64,000 bases of DNA from CAVONB01 sp963697205 (lineage in GTDB: Bacteria; Pseudomonadota; Alphaproteobacteria; Rhizobiales; Hyphomicrobiaceae), in assembly GCA_963697205.1 (NCBI GenBank), contig CAVONB010000010.1:310001-374000 (forward strand), read 5' to 3'. A model generated the notes under the pieces. The model was not told the DNA's origin, did no database searches, and worked only from the letters and a program-made list of their open reading frames with translations. The position numbers and the translations under genes are program-made. This document shows, piece by piece, positions 16,925 to 24,594 of the stretch; position 1 is the stretch's first letter, and the number at the start of each line of letters is the position of its first letter.

Positions 16925-18241
16925 ATGGAGACGTACCACTACGGACTGCTGGGGTTTGGCGCGCTCCTCGTGCTGATCAGTCTCCGCTTGCCGATCGCGT
17001 TTGCGTTGGCGCTCGTCGGAATGGGCGGGCTCTATACCCTGTCCGGCCCCGAAGCCACCGTCGCCATGGTCGCCACCCAGATCTACTCCTCCGTCGCCAA
17101 TCACACGCTGACGGCCGTGCCCCTGTTCCTGCTGATGGGCTACTTCGCCTTTCACGCCGGCTTGACGCGCGCCGCCTTCAACACCGCGCGCATCTGGCTC
17201 GCATCTTTTCCTGGTGGTCTCGCCATGGCCAGTGTCGCCGGTTGCGCTCTGTTCGGCGCATGCGCGGGCTCAGGCGTCGCCGCCGCCGGTGCGATGGGTC
17301 GCGTCGCGATTCCCGAGATGCTGCGCTTCGGCTACGACCGGCGCCTGGCGACCGGTTCCATCGCCGCAGCCGCAACGCTCGCCGTGCTGATCCCGCCGTC
17401 GATCGTCATGGTCGTCTATGCCATCCTGGTGGAGGAATCGATCGGCCGCCTGCTGATGGCCGGCTACATTCCCGGCGTGCTGTCGGCTGCGCTGCTGATG
17501 CTGATGATCTACGTGCGCGTAAAGCGTGACCCGTCTCTGGCACCCGAGGTGCCGTTCGAGATCACGTGGGCTGACCGGATGCGCTCGCTGCTGGACGTCT
17601 GGGGCATCACGCTGTTGATCCTGCTGGTCCTCGGCGGCATCTACGCCGGCTTCGTCACCGCGACCGAGGCCTCTGCGTTGGGTGCCGTCGGTGCCCTAGT
17701 GCTGATGGCGGCCGCTGGCGAGCTCAACTGGAAGAACTTCAAGGACGCCGTGCTCGAGACCGCGCGTACGACGGCGATGATCTTCCTGCTGCTCATCGGG
17801 GCTTCGCTGTTCTCCGCCTTCATGGCCTTCAGCGGCCTTCCACAGAAGCTCGCCGAGGTCATCGTCGAGACGCAGATGTCGCTCTGGATGGTGCTGATCA
17901 TCATCTGCGTGCTGTTCGTCTTCCTCGGCTGCTTCCTCAATTCCATCTCGATGATGCTGTTGACGATCCCCGTGCTGCTGCCCGTGCTCAAGGGCCTCGA
18001 CGTGAACCTCATCTGGTTCGGCATCATCGTCGTCAAGCTCGTCGAGATCGGCGCCATCACGCCGCCGTTCGGCATCACCGTCTATGTCGTGAAGGGCGTG
18101 GTCGGAAATACCGTACCGCTGGAGGATGTCTTCCGCGGCATCTGGTGGTTCTTGATGATGGAGATCTTCACGCTCTTCATCCTGATCATGTTCCCCGAGA
18201 TCTCTCTGTTCCTGCCAAATACGATGCTCGGCAAGGGATAG
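16925..18241 (+). CDS. dctM: TRAP transporter large permease (DctM family)
   Basis: A 438-residue polytopic membrane protein. It has the family segments CALFGACAGSGVAAAGAMG around residue 105 and AVLIPPSIVMVVYAILVEES soon after, with about twelve hydrophobic stretches. It completes the second TRAP system. An AAGGAGGGGA purine-rich site precedes the ATG by about 10 bp. The protein is clearly distinct from the first DctM, so the two TRAP systems are not recent copies of each other even though the two binding proteins of this cluster are. The flavin monooxygenase gene follows about 175 bp downstream. Confidence 0.93.
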   Translation: METYHYGLLGFGALLVLISLRLPIAFALALVGMGGLYTLSGPEATVAMVATQIYSSVANHTLTAVPLFLLMGYFAFHAGLTRAAFNTARIWLASFPGGLAMASVAGCALFGACAGSGVAAAGAMGRVAIPEMLRFGYDRRLATGSIAAAATLAVLIPPSIVMVVYAILVEESIGRLLMAGYIPGVLSAALLMLMIYVRVKRDPSLAPEVPFEITWADRMRSLLDVWGITLLILLVLGGIYAGFVTATEASALGAVGALVLMAAAGELNWKNFKDAVLETARTTAMIFLLLIGASLFSAFMAFSGLPQKLAEVIVETQMSLWMVLIIICVLFVFLGCFLNSISMMLLTIPVLLPVLKGLDVNLIWFGIIVVKLVEIGAITPPFGITVYVVKGVVGNTVPLEDVFRGIWWFLMMEIFTLFILIMFPEISLFLPNTMLGKG

Positions 18242-18416
18242 CGCGCCATCTGCTGCACCCATCGACGGCTGCGCCGGTTGCAAACGCACGCCGGCCGTCG
18301 TGCCCTGCGCCAATGCGCCCCGCGTCCTGCGCCATCCAGGGCTTGGAAATCGTGGCGCGAGCGTCCTAACCTGACACCTGGGCCGGCGTCGTGCGTCGGC
18401 GACGATGGAGGCTTCG

Positions 18417-19613
18417 ATGGCACGGCCGATGCAAGTGATGTGGTACATCAACCCCAACGACGGGCCCTTTCCGTGGAGCCCGAAGGGTCGCATCAAGGCC
18501 GATCTGATGCGCTCGCGCGAGATCGCCGTCACGCTCGACCGGCGCGGCTTCTACGGCACGTTGACGGTTGGTCGCGCCCCGCTCGTCGAAACCGCCTCCT
18601 GGATCCCGATCACCAAGACGTTGCGCTTCCTGATCCCGATCTATCCAGGCGTCACACCGCCGATGATGCTGGCGCAGCAGGCGAAGAATTTCGATTCCAT
18701 CTCCGGCGGCCGCTTCCTGCTCAATCAGGTCAACGGCACCGACAACATCCTGAAGAGCTATGGCGTCGACGTGCCGAGCGACGAGCGCTACGAGATGAGC
18801 GAGGAGTACTGGACGCTCTTCAAGCGGCTCTATGCCAGCGACCTGACGCCCTATGAGGGCAAGTACTTCCACTACGCCGGCGCACCCATCAACAACCTGC
18901 CGGCCGGCACCGAAAGCGATATCTGGGTGCAGGACCCGCACACCCCGATCTGGGGCTCGGGCAACTCGCCGGCCGCGGTTCGACAGGCCGGCGAACTGCT
19001 CGATGTGTTCCTCGCCCACATGTTCCGGCCCGATCGCCTCAACGTTCTCTTCCAGGAGGCGCGCACGCTCGCCAACGCGCGCGGCCGCACTTTGAAGACC
19101 GGCGTGCTCGCCAATATCATCGTGCGCAAGACCGAAGCCGAGGCCTGGGATCACGCGCGCTGGGTGCTCGAGCAGACGGGCGCCGAGCAGATCGTCCGCC
19201 AGATCGAGGGACGTCTGAAAACCGGCCGCTACAATCCGGCTCTGGGCACGCGCGAGCCGGGCGGCTTCGAGACGCTGACCAGCGACGATCCGATGATCAA
19301 GGCGCGCCTCGATGCGCTGCGCAATGGCCGCGTGCCCGATGTCCGCGCGCTGGAAAGCTACCCTAATGTCTGGGCCGGGCCGACATCCTGGGGCGCGCTC
19401 GACGTGCTCGAGCAGGGTTGGGGCTCCTGGCTCGTCGGCAGCGCCGAAGGCGTCGCCGCCCGTATGCGCGAGATGCAGGAAGTCTACGGCATCGACGCGT
19501 TCATTCTCGCGGGCTGGCCGTCGCTGGAGGAGGTCAACACCGTCGCCGACCTGCTTCTTCCGCTCTTGGAGCTGGACACCGAGCCGCCCAAGCTCATGCT
19601 TTCGAGTGACTAG
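18417..19613 (+). CDS. LLM-class flavin-dependent oxidoreductase (luciferase-like monooxygenase)
   Basis: A 398-residue protein of the bacterial luciferase-like superfamily, which uses reduced FMN/F420-type flavin to oxidise or reduce diverse substrates including sulfonates and amines. Visible features are TKTLRFLIPIYPGVTPPMM, the ISGGRFLLNQVNG segment typical of alkanesulfonate/nitrilotriacetate-type members, and DAFILAGWPSLEEVN near the C-terminus. The start at 18417 has GGAGG 5 bp upstream and is preferred to the ATG 12 bp earlier. It lies downstream of the second TRAP transporter, so the imported compound may be its substrate. The TAG stop codon is the first triplet of the 40-bp repeat array. 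Confidence 0.9.
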   Translation: MARPMQVMWYINPNDGPFPWSPKGRIKADLMRSREIAVTLDRRGFYGTLTVGRAPLVETASWIPITKTLRFLIPIYPGVTPPMMLAQQAKNFDSISGGRFLLNQVNGTDNILKSYGVDVPSDERYEMSEEYWTLFKRLYASDLTPYEGKYFHYAGAPINNLPAGTESDIWVQDPHTPIWGSGNSPAAVRQAGELLDVFLAHMFRPDRLNVLFQEARTLANARGRTLKTGVLANIIVRKTEAEAWDHARWVLEQTGAEQIVRQIEGRLKTGRYNPALGTREPGGFETLTSDDPMIKARLDALRNGRVPDVRALESYPNVWAGPTSWGALDVLEQGWGSWLVGSAEGVAARMREMQEVYGIDAFILAGWPSLEEVNTVADLLLPLLELDTEPPKLMLSSD

Positions 19614-19762
19614 CGCGGATGCTGCGTGGGCATCCGAAGCGCCAAGAAAGTAGCGCGGATGCTGCGTGGGCATCCGAAGCGCCAAGAAAGTAGCGCGGAT
19701 GCTGCGTGGGCATCCGAAGCGCCAAGAAAGTAGCGCGGATGCTTCGTGGGCATCCGAAGCGC
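19611..19762. repeat. Tandem 40-bp hairpin repeat (3 full copies plus a partial fourth)
   Basis: Three perfectly identical 40-bp units (19611, 19651, 19691) are followed by a 32-bp partial unit with one substitution. Each unit holds CGGATGC and GCATCCG arms around a 7-nt loop, extended by outer GCGC arms with a bulge, so every unit can fold into a hairpin. The first unit supplies the stop codon of the LLM gene. Because 40 is not a multiple of 3, the TAG at the head of each unit falls in a different plus-strand frame. The array lies between converging genes; it has no spacers and no transposase. Confidence 0.9.
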
Positions 19763-19859
19763 GGTGAGTGAAGAGGCGGCATCCGCGACGCGGTACGGCC
19801 AGCCATCGGGTTGGCATGAAGAAGACGTCGAGCGGTGTGCGTGCCGGGCGTGACGCCGC

Positions 19860-20525
19860 TCAGCCCGCCTTGCCGCTCGCGATCGCCGCCTGCATCCGCG
19901 CGAGCGCCGCGCGCAGGCCATCGTCGGCAATCGCGTCGATCTCGGGCGCCGCCGCCGCCGCTCGCACCGGCGCCTTCGGCGTCAGCATCGGCTTGCCCGA
20001 TTGAGACATGAGGCTGCCGGCTGGCACCTGCACCACCTTCAACTCCGCAACGGCGCGATAGCCGAAGTAGGCGTTGACGCGCTCAATCAATTCGCCACGC
20101 CGGTATTCGACATCGAGCGCGCGCGCGCTGTCCACCTTGAGCAGCAGCGTCGCGCCCGGTCGGCCTTCCGCGCCCGGCTCGACCTCGCCGCCGACATCGA
20201 CCCAGCGCGGCCATTTCAGTCGCTCCGGTACGGTCACCTTGGCCAGCTCCGCGCCCACGATCGCCGCCCAATCGGTCAGCAGCGCCGCCGTCGAGAAGCC
20301 GTACTTCTCGAACGCCTTTTTCGTCAGTTTCGGCACGAAGCTGCCGACCACGCGCGAGAAGGCCTGCACCGGCTTCCGCTGCGGGCTTGCGGCCGCAGCG
20401 ACCTCGGGACGTCCCACGCCGATGGCCGACAGCGCAACGCGCGCACGGCCCGGACGCGACGTCGACCCGCTGCCCTGCGCTAGGCCCGGTCGGGTTGAGA
20501 GGCTGAGGCGGGAAGGAACGCTCAT
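19860..20525 (-). CDS. DUF721/DciA-family protein
   Basis: A 221-residue protein. The DUF721 core runs from about residue 45 to 150, with LLTDWAAIVGAELAKVTVPERLKWPR, a LLLKVDSARALDVEY strand and RVNAYFGYRAVAELKVVQ. It is followed by an alanine-rich tail. The family includes DciA, a loader or regulator of the replicative helicase DnaB in bacteria that lack DnaC. The start at 20525 is chosen because residues further upstream look like non-coding arginine-rich sequence. The divergent partner is mutY, a linkage recognised from other alphaproteobacteria. The DnaB function is inferred from the family. Confidence 0.82.
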   Translation of the reverse strand: MSVPSRLSLSTRPGLAQGSGSTSRPGRARVALSAIGVGRPEVAAAASPQRKPVQAFSRVVGSFVPKLTKKAFEKYGFSTAALLTDWAAIVGAELAKVTVPERLKWPRWVDVGGEVEPGAEGRPGATLLLKVDSARALDVEYRRGELIERVNAYFGYRAVAELKVVQVPAGSLMSQSGKPMLTPKAPVRAAAAAPEIDAIADDGLRAALARMQAAIASGKAG

Positions 20526-20701
20526 GGCAAGGACCGAAAGCCGTTTGTGTGCGAGCCGGCTGGCCCTGCGCGAAGGGCCAATGGCAGAACCAGTGATCAG
20601 GGCCTTGGCGCAGCCCCATTGGGACCGGACCAGCGTCCGGCTGATCCAACCCTCCCCCGATCTGGTAAATGATTCGCGCACCCTGGCGGAGCCGATCTCG
20701 C

Positions 20702-21892
20702 ATGCCGATGCCACTGAAAAAGCCACCAGCCGCCGCCGTCCACCCGCGTCGCCGCGCCAAACCACCCGCGCCCGCACCCGCCGTCGACGCCGATGCGGAC
20801 GTTGGCTGCGCAACCCGAGGCGCCGCAAAGGCACTTCTCGCCTGGTACGATCGCGAGCGGCGCGATCTGCCCTGGCGTGCGCCGCCCGGCGTGCGCGCCG
20901 ACCCCTACGCGGTCTGGTTGAGCGAGATCATGCTGCAGCAGACGACCGTGAAGGCGGTTGTCCCCTATTACTCCCGCTTCCTTGCCAACTGGCCGACCGT
21001 CGGCGCGCTGGCCGCCGCCGACCTCGACCATGTGCTCGCCGCCTGGGCCGGCCTCGGCTACTACGCGCGCGCCCGCAACCTGCACCGCTGCGCGCAGGTC
21101 GTCGCCAGCGCGCACGGCGGCCGCTTCCCCGACACCGAGGCCGGATTGGCCACGCTCCCCGGCATCGGCCCCTACACCGCCGCCGCGATTGCCGCGATCG
21201 CTTTCGGCCGGCACGCCACGCCCGTCGACGGCAACATCGAGCGCGTGACGGCGCGCCTCTTCGCCGTCGAACAGTCGATGCCGAAGGTGAAGCCTGAATT
21301 GCGCCGGCTGGCGGCGACCCTGACGCCGCGCCGCCGGACCGGCGACCATGCCCAGGCGCTGATGGATCTGGGCGCCACGGTCTGCACGCCCCGCCGCCCG
21401 TCCTGCCTCGTCTGCCCGCTGTCGACCCGCTGTCGCGGCCGGGAGATGGGCCTCGCCGAGACGCTCCCGCGCCGGCTCGCCAAGCCCGAACGCCCCCAAC
21501 GTTACGGCGTCGCCTTCGTCGTCATGCGTGAAGACGGCCATGTGCTGCTGAGGCGGCGGGCGGACACCGGCCTGCTGGCGCGCATGATGGAGGTGCCGTC
21601 GACGCCGTGGGCCGATCAGATGCCGGCGCTGGAGCATGCGTTGGCAACGGCCCCGATCCAGGCGGATTGGCGGTTCGCGCCGGAGCCCGTCGTGCACGTG
21701 TTCACCCACTTCCGCCTTGACCTACGCGTCTGTCACGCTCATGTCGCCAACGGCGCTGAAGTAACAGGGGCGGATGATCGAATGCACTGGCGCTGGGTCG
21801 CGCGAGGCCGGCTCGCCGACGAAGCGTTGCCGAGCGTCATGCGCAAGGTTTTGGCGCACGCGTTCCACGACAGCCGCGGCGGCCGGACGTGA
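20702..21892 (+). CDS. mutY: A/G-specific adenine glycosylase MutY
   Basis: A base-excision repair enzyme that removes adenine mispaired with 8-oxoguanine; 396 residues with the start at 20702 (an ATG two codons later is equally possible). Catalytic Glu75 lies in SEIMLQQT. The helix-hairpin-helix is LPGIGPYTAAAIAAIAFG, and catalytic Asp176 is in VDGNIERV. The 4Fe-4S loop has the exact C-x6-C-x2-C-x5-C spacing (CTPRRPSCLVCPLSTRC). A C-terminal NUDIX-like domain (about 255-390) for 8-oxoG recognition follows. All key residues are present and length is normal, apart from a proline/alanine-rich N-terminal extension of about 35 residues. Confidence 0.95.
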   Translation: MPMPLKKPPAAAVHPRRRAKPPAPAPAVDADADVGCATRGAAKALLAWYDRERRDLPWRAPPGVRADPYAVWLSEIMLQQTTVKAVVPYYSRFLANWPTVGALAAADLDHVLAAWAGLGYYARARNLHRCAQVVASAHGGRFPDTEAGLATLPGIGPYTAAAIAAIAFGRHATPVDGNIERVTARLFAVEQSMPKVKPELRRLAATLTPRRRTGDHAQALMDLGATVCTPRRPSCLVCPLSTRCRGREMGLAETLPRRLAKPERPQRYGVAFVVMREDGHVLLRRRADTGLLARMMEVPSTPWADQMPALEHALATAPIQADWRFAPEPVVHVFTHFRLDLRVCHAHVANGAEVTGADDRMHWRWVARGRLADEALPSVMRKVLAHAFHDSRGGRT

Positions 21893-22132
21893 TCGTCGGC
21901 ACGCAAATATTCTGATGCGGATCGAATTTTAGAGGCGGTCGGAGCAATTGATCGGCGAGAGCTTGTTTTCCGCTTTTATATCTGCTTGCTGAAGTGTTAT
22001 CTTTAACCACGCACTAAGAATGGGGCGCTCGGAACGCCTGGATCGGTGGTACTACGTATCACTGCTCAGGCGCCAAATCGCAGCGGCCTTTGATCTGCAA
22101 ATTGCTGCGCAGCCAGGGAGTCGCGGGACCCT

Positions 22133-23326
22133 ATGCATGTGCCCTTCTACCGCCATCAATTGGCTGGTTCGGATGCCCAGGCGATCGCGCGGGTTCTCAA
22201 CTCTGCGATCCTGACCACAGGGCAGGTCGGGCGCGAAGTCGAGGCGCGTCTGTCGACATTCTTCGGCACCGCGCACGCCTTCCTCGTCAACAGCTGGACC
22301 AACGGCGCCGCCGCCTGTCTGCTGGCGATGGGCATCGGTCCCGGCGACGAGGTGATCGTGCCGGCGATGACCTTCATCGCCACCGCCAATGTCGCCGAGT
22401 TGCTCGGCGCCAAGGCCGTATTCGTCGACGTCGATCCCGCAACGCTGATGATGACGCCCGAGGCCGTCGCGCTAGCCGTCACGCCTGCGACCAAGGCCGT
22501 TATCCCCGTCCATCTCTACGGACAGATGGCGGACATGGCGGGCCTGCGCGCCGCTGTCGGTCCGCGCATCCGCATCATCGAGGATTGCGCCCACGCCTTT
22601 GAGAGCCAGCGCGACGGTGCACGCCCGGGCGAGCATTCCGACGCGGCGATCTTCTCCTTCTACGCCACAAAAAATGTGACCTGCGGCGAGGGCGGCGCCT
22701 TCATCACCCGAGACCCCGAGCTGGCCGAGGCCTTCAAGGTCACGCGCCTGCATGGCATGTCCGCGGGCGCGGTCGATCGCTACCGCGGCGCCGTCTACAA
22801 TCATTGGGATATGCTGCGGCTCGGCATGAAGGCCAACTTGCCCGACGTCCTTGCCGCTCTGCTGCCCGCCCAGCTCGACCACGTGGAGGCAAAGCGCCAG
22901 GAGCGCGTACGCCTGGCCCGGCGCTACTCCGCCGCGTTCGACGGCCATCCCGGCATTCGCCGCCAGATCGAGCTGCCCGCGACCGTCCACGCCTGGCACC
23001 TCTATACGATCGCCGTCGACGAAGCCTTGCGCGACCCGTTGATGCTTGCGCTCAACACCGCTGGCGTCGGCTGCGCGGTCAATTTCCGCAGCGTGCCGAC
23101 GCTGACCTACTACCGGGAGAAGTATGGCTTCACGCCGTGCGACCATCCCGTTTCGCAGGCCTGGGGAAACCAGGTCATCAGTCTGCCGATGTATCCTGGC
23201 CTCACTGACGCCGAGCAGGACTATGTGATCGCGACGGTCCTCGACCAATTGGCCAGGTTGCCGGGGAGCATCCGATCGGAGCACGCAGCTGGACCGGCAG
23301 GCGTGGCATTGCGGGAATTGGCTTAG
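22133..23326 (+). CDS. DegT/DnrJ/EryC1-family sugar aminotransferase
   Basis: A PLP-dependent aminotransferase of 397 residues that transfers an amino group to a keto-sugar nucleotide. Diagnostic features are VPAMTFIATANV, the PVHLYGQMADM segment, EDCAHAF, and the PLP-binding Lys180 in FYATKNVTCGEGG. The C-terminal region has AWHLYTI and LPMYPGLT. It is followed by an NAD-dependent epimerase/dehydratase-like gene in the same direction, so the two probably act in one pathway for an amino-sugar of a surface glycan or glycosylated metabolite. The ~240 bp upstream are distinctly AT-rich, probably the promoter, but I could not place a confident -35/-10 pair. Confidence 0.9.
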   Translation: MHVPFYRHQLAGSDAQAIARVLNSAILTTGQVGREVEARLSTFFGTAHAFLVNSWTNGAAACLLAMGIGPGDEVIVPAMTFIATANVAELLGAKAVFVDVDPATLMMTPEAVALAVTPATKAVIPVHLYGQMADMAGLRAAVGPRIRIIEDCAHAFESQRDGARPGEHSDAAIFSFYATKNVTCGEGGAFITRDPELAEAFKVTRLHGMSAGAVDRYRGAVYNHWDMLRLGMKANLPDVLAALLPAQLDHVEAKRQERVRLARRYSAAFDGHPGIRRQIELPATVHAWHLYTIAVDEALRDPLMLALNTAGVGCAVNFRSVPTLTYYREKYGFTPCDHPVSQAWGNQVISLPMYPGLTDAEQDYVIATVLDQLARLPGSIRSEHAAGPAGVALRELA

Positions 23327-23391
23327 ATCCGCCGCGCGGCGATCCGCGCGCCTGGCTCTACGTCCCGCAAAGTGGCAGTGGTGTTGGGAGG

Positions 23392-23405
23392 ACCTCGTAC
23401 GAGGT
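23392..23405. promoter_or_regulatory. 14-bp perfect palindrome upstream of the epimerase gene
   Basis: ACCTCGTACGAGGT reads identically on both strands. It lies in the 134-bp gap between the aminotransferase and epimerase genes, 55 bp before the ATG at 23461. Its size fits a dimeric repressor operator. No T-run follows, so it is not a terminator. Confidence 0.35.
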
Positions 23406-23460
23406 TCGATGAATTGAGTGTTCGCCCGTGTTGGGCAGCGTAAAGGACCTGTCGCGCGTC

Positions 23461-24498
23461 ATGAAGAATTTGGTGATTACAGGAGCGGGCGGTTACATCG
23501 GCGGTGTGCTCGTAGAGGAAGCGCTGCGGCGTGGCTTCAAGGTCAAGGCGATCGATCGCTTTTTCTTCGGTGAAGACGTGTTCTCCGAGATGCTGCGCAA
23601 TCGCCAGCTTCGTGTCATCCGGCGCGACATACGTGACGTCGAGCCCTTCGATCTGAGCGGCGCCGACGCCGTGCTCGATCTGGCCGCGCTGTCCAACGAT
23701 CCCGTCGGCGAGCTCGATCCTCAATTGACCCGCGCCATCAACTGCGACGGCCGCATCAATGTCCTGCGCTGCGCGCGCGAGGTCGGCGTCAAGCGCTACG
23801 TCCTGGCGAGCTCCGCCAGCGTCTACGGCTTCTCCGATCGCGTCGGCCTGACCGAGGATGGCCCGCTGAACCCGCAGACCGAGTACGCCCGCTCCATGTG
23901 CGCGGCCGAGCAGGCGGCCTTCGACATGGCGCGCGACAGCTTTTGCGTAAGCGCGCTGCGCCAGTCGACGATTTTCGGGCTGTCGCGTCGCATGCGCTTC
24001 GACCTGGTCGTCAACACCATGACCAAGGCCGCGGTCGAGACCGGTCGGCTTACCGTCACCGGCGGCGGCAACCAGTGGCGTCCCTTGCTGCACGTGCGCG
24101 ATACCGCGCGCGCATTCCTGCACATGCTGACCGTCCCGGCCGAAACCGTCGCCGGCGAGGTCTTCAATGTCGGCGAACGCTGCTACACCATTCGCGAGAT
24201 CGCCGAGATCGTGAAGGCGAACGTCGAGCGTCCCGTGGAGATCGACGTCATCGAGGACTCGCCCGACCATCGCAGCTACAACGTGTCCTTCGAAAAGGCC
24301 GAACGCGTGCTGGGCTTCCACGCGGAGCACGATGTCGCCTACGGGGTCCGCGAGATCCAGTCGGCACTGCTGGCCGATCGCGTCGACCGCAGCGTCAAGA
24401 CCATCACCATCAATTGGTACAAGCAGATGATCCAGGCCAAGGAGCTCGTCGGCACGCCGGGCCACCCAATCGATGGCGGCTTGCATCCTGCCGAGTGA
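23461..24498 (+). CDS. NAD-dependent epimerase/dehydratase-like protein (extended SDR) with Lys-to-Met change
   Basis: A 345-residue extended short-chain dehydrogenase. The Rossmann loop is GAGGYIG (residues 8-14), followed by DLAALSND and the serine motif ASSASVYG. At the catalytic YxxxK it reads YARSM (Tyr142, Met146), so the lysine that normally lowers the tyrosine pKa is missing. The substrate-binding half contains LLHVRDTARAFLHML and GEVFNVGE, as in UDP-sugar 4-epimerases and 4,6-dehydratases. A start 33 bp upstream is possible, but the ATG at 23461 puts the Rossmann strand at the usual position. It lies behind the aminotransferase gene and before a strong terminator. Whether it is still a redox enzyme is uncertain. 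Confidence 0.85.
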   Translation: MKNLVITGAGGYIGGVLVEEALRRGFKVKAIDRFFFGEDVFSEMLRNRQLRVIRRDIRDVEPFDLSGADAVLDLAALSNDPVGELDPQLTRAINCDGRINVLRCAREVGVKRYVLASSASVYGFSDRVGLTEDGPLNPQTEYARSMCAAEQAAFDMARDSFCVSALRQSTIFGLSRRMRFDLVVNTMTKAAVETGRLTVTGGGNQWRPLLHVRDTARAFLHMLTVPAETVAGEVFNVGERCYTIREIAEIVKANVERPVEIDVIEDSPDHRSYNVSFEKAERVLGFHAEHDVAYGVREIQSALLADRVDRSVKTITINWYKQMIQAKELVGTPGHPIDGGLHPAE

Positions 24499-24547
24499 TC
24501 CAGCGCACGCGATCGCGGCAGTCGTGGCGACAATGGCGCCGCATGAC

Positions 24548-24578
24548 AAAGCCGCCCGCGAACAGCGGGCGGCTTTTT
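24548..24578. terminator. Rho-independent terminator between convergent genes
   Basis: An 11-bp stem (AAGCCGCCCGC with GCGGGCGGCTT) and a 5-nt GAACA loop are followed by a five-T run. It sits between the end of the epimerase gene and the end of the molybdenum hydroxylase operon. It is a strong plus-strand terminator and could also act on the minus strand, where only three T residues follow. Confidence 0.88.
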
Positions 24579-24594
24579 CGCTTGTCGCCGACCC

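Noticed and set aside
19611..19762. CRISPR array
   Set aside because: Units are directly adjacent with no variable spacers, and no cas gene is present; it is a plain tandem repeat.
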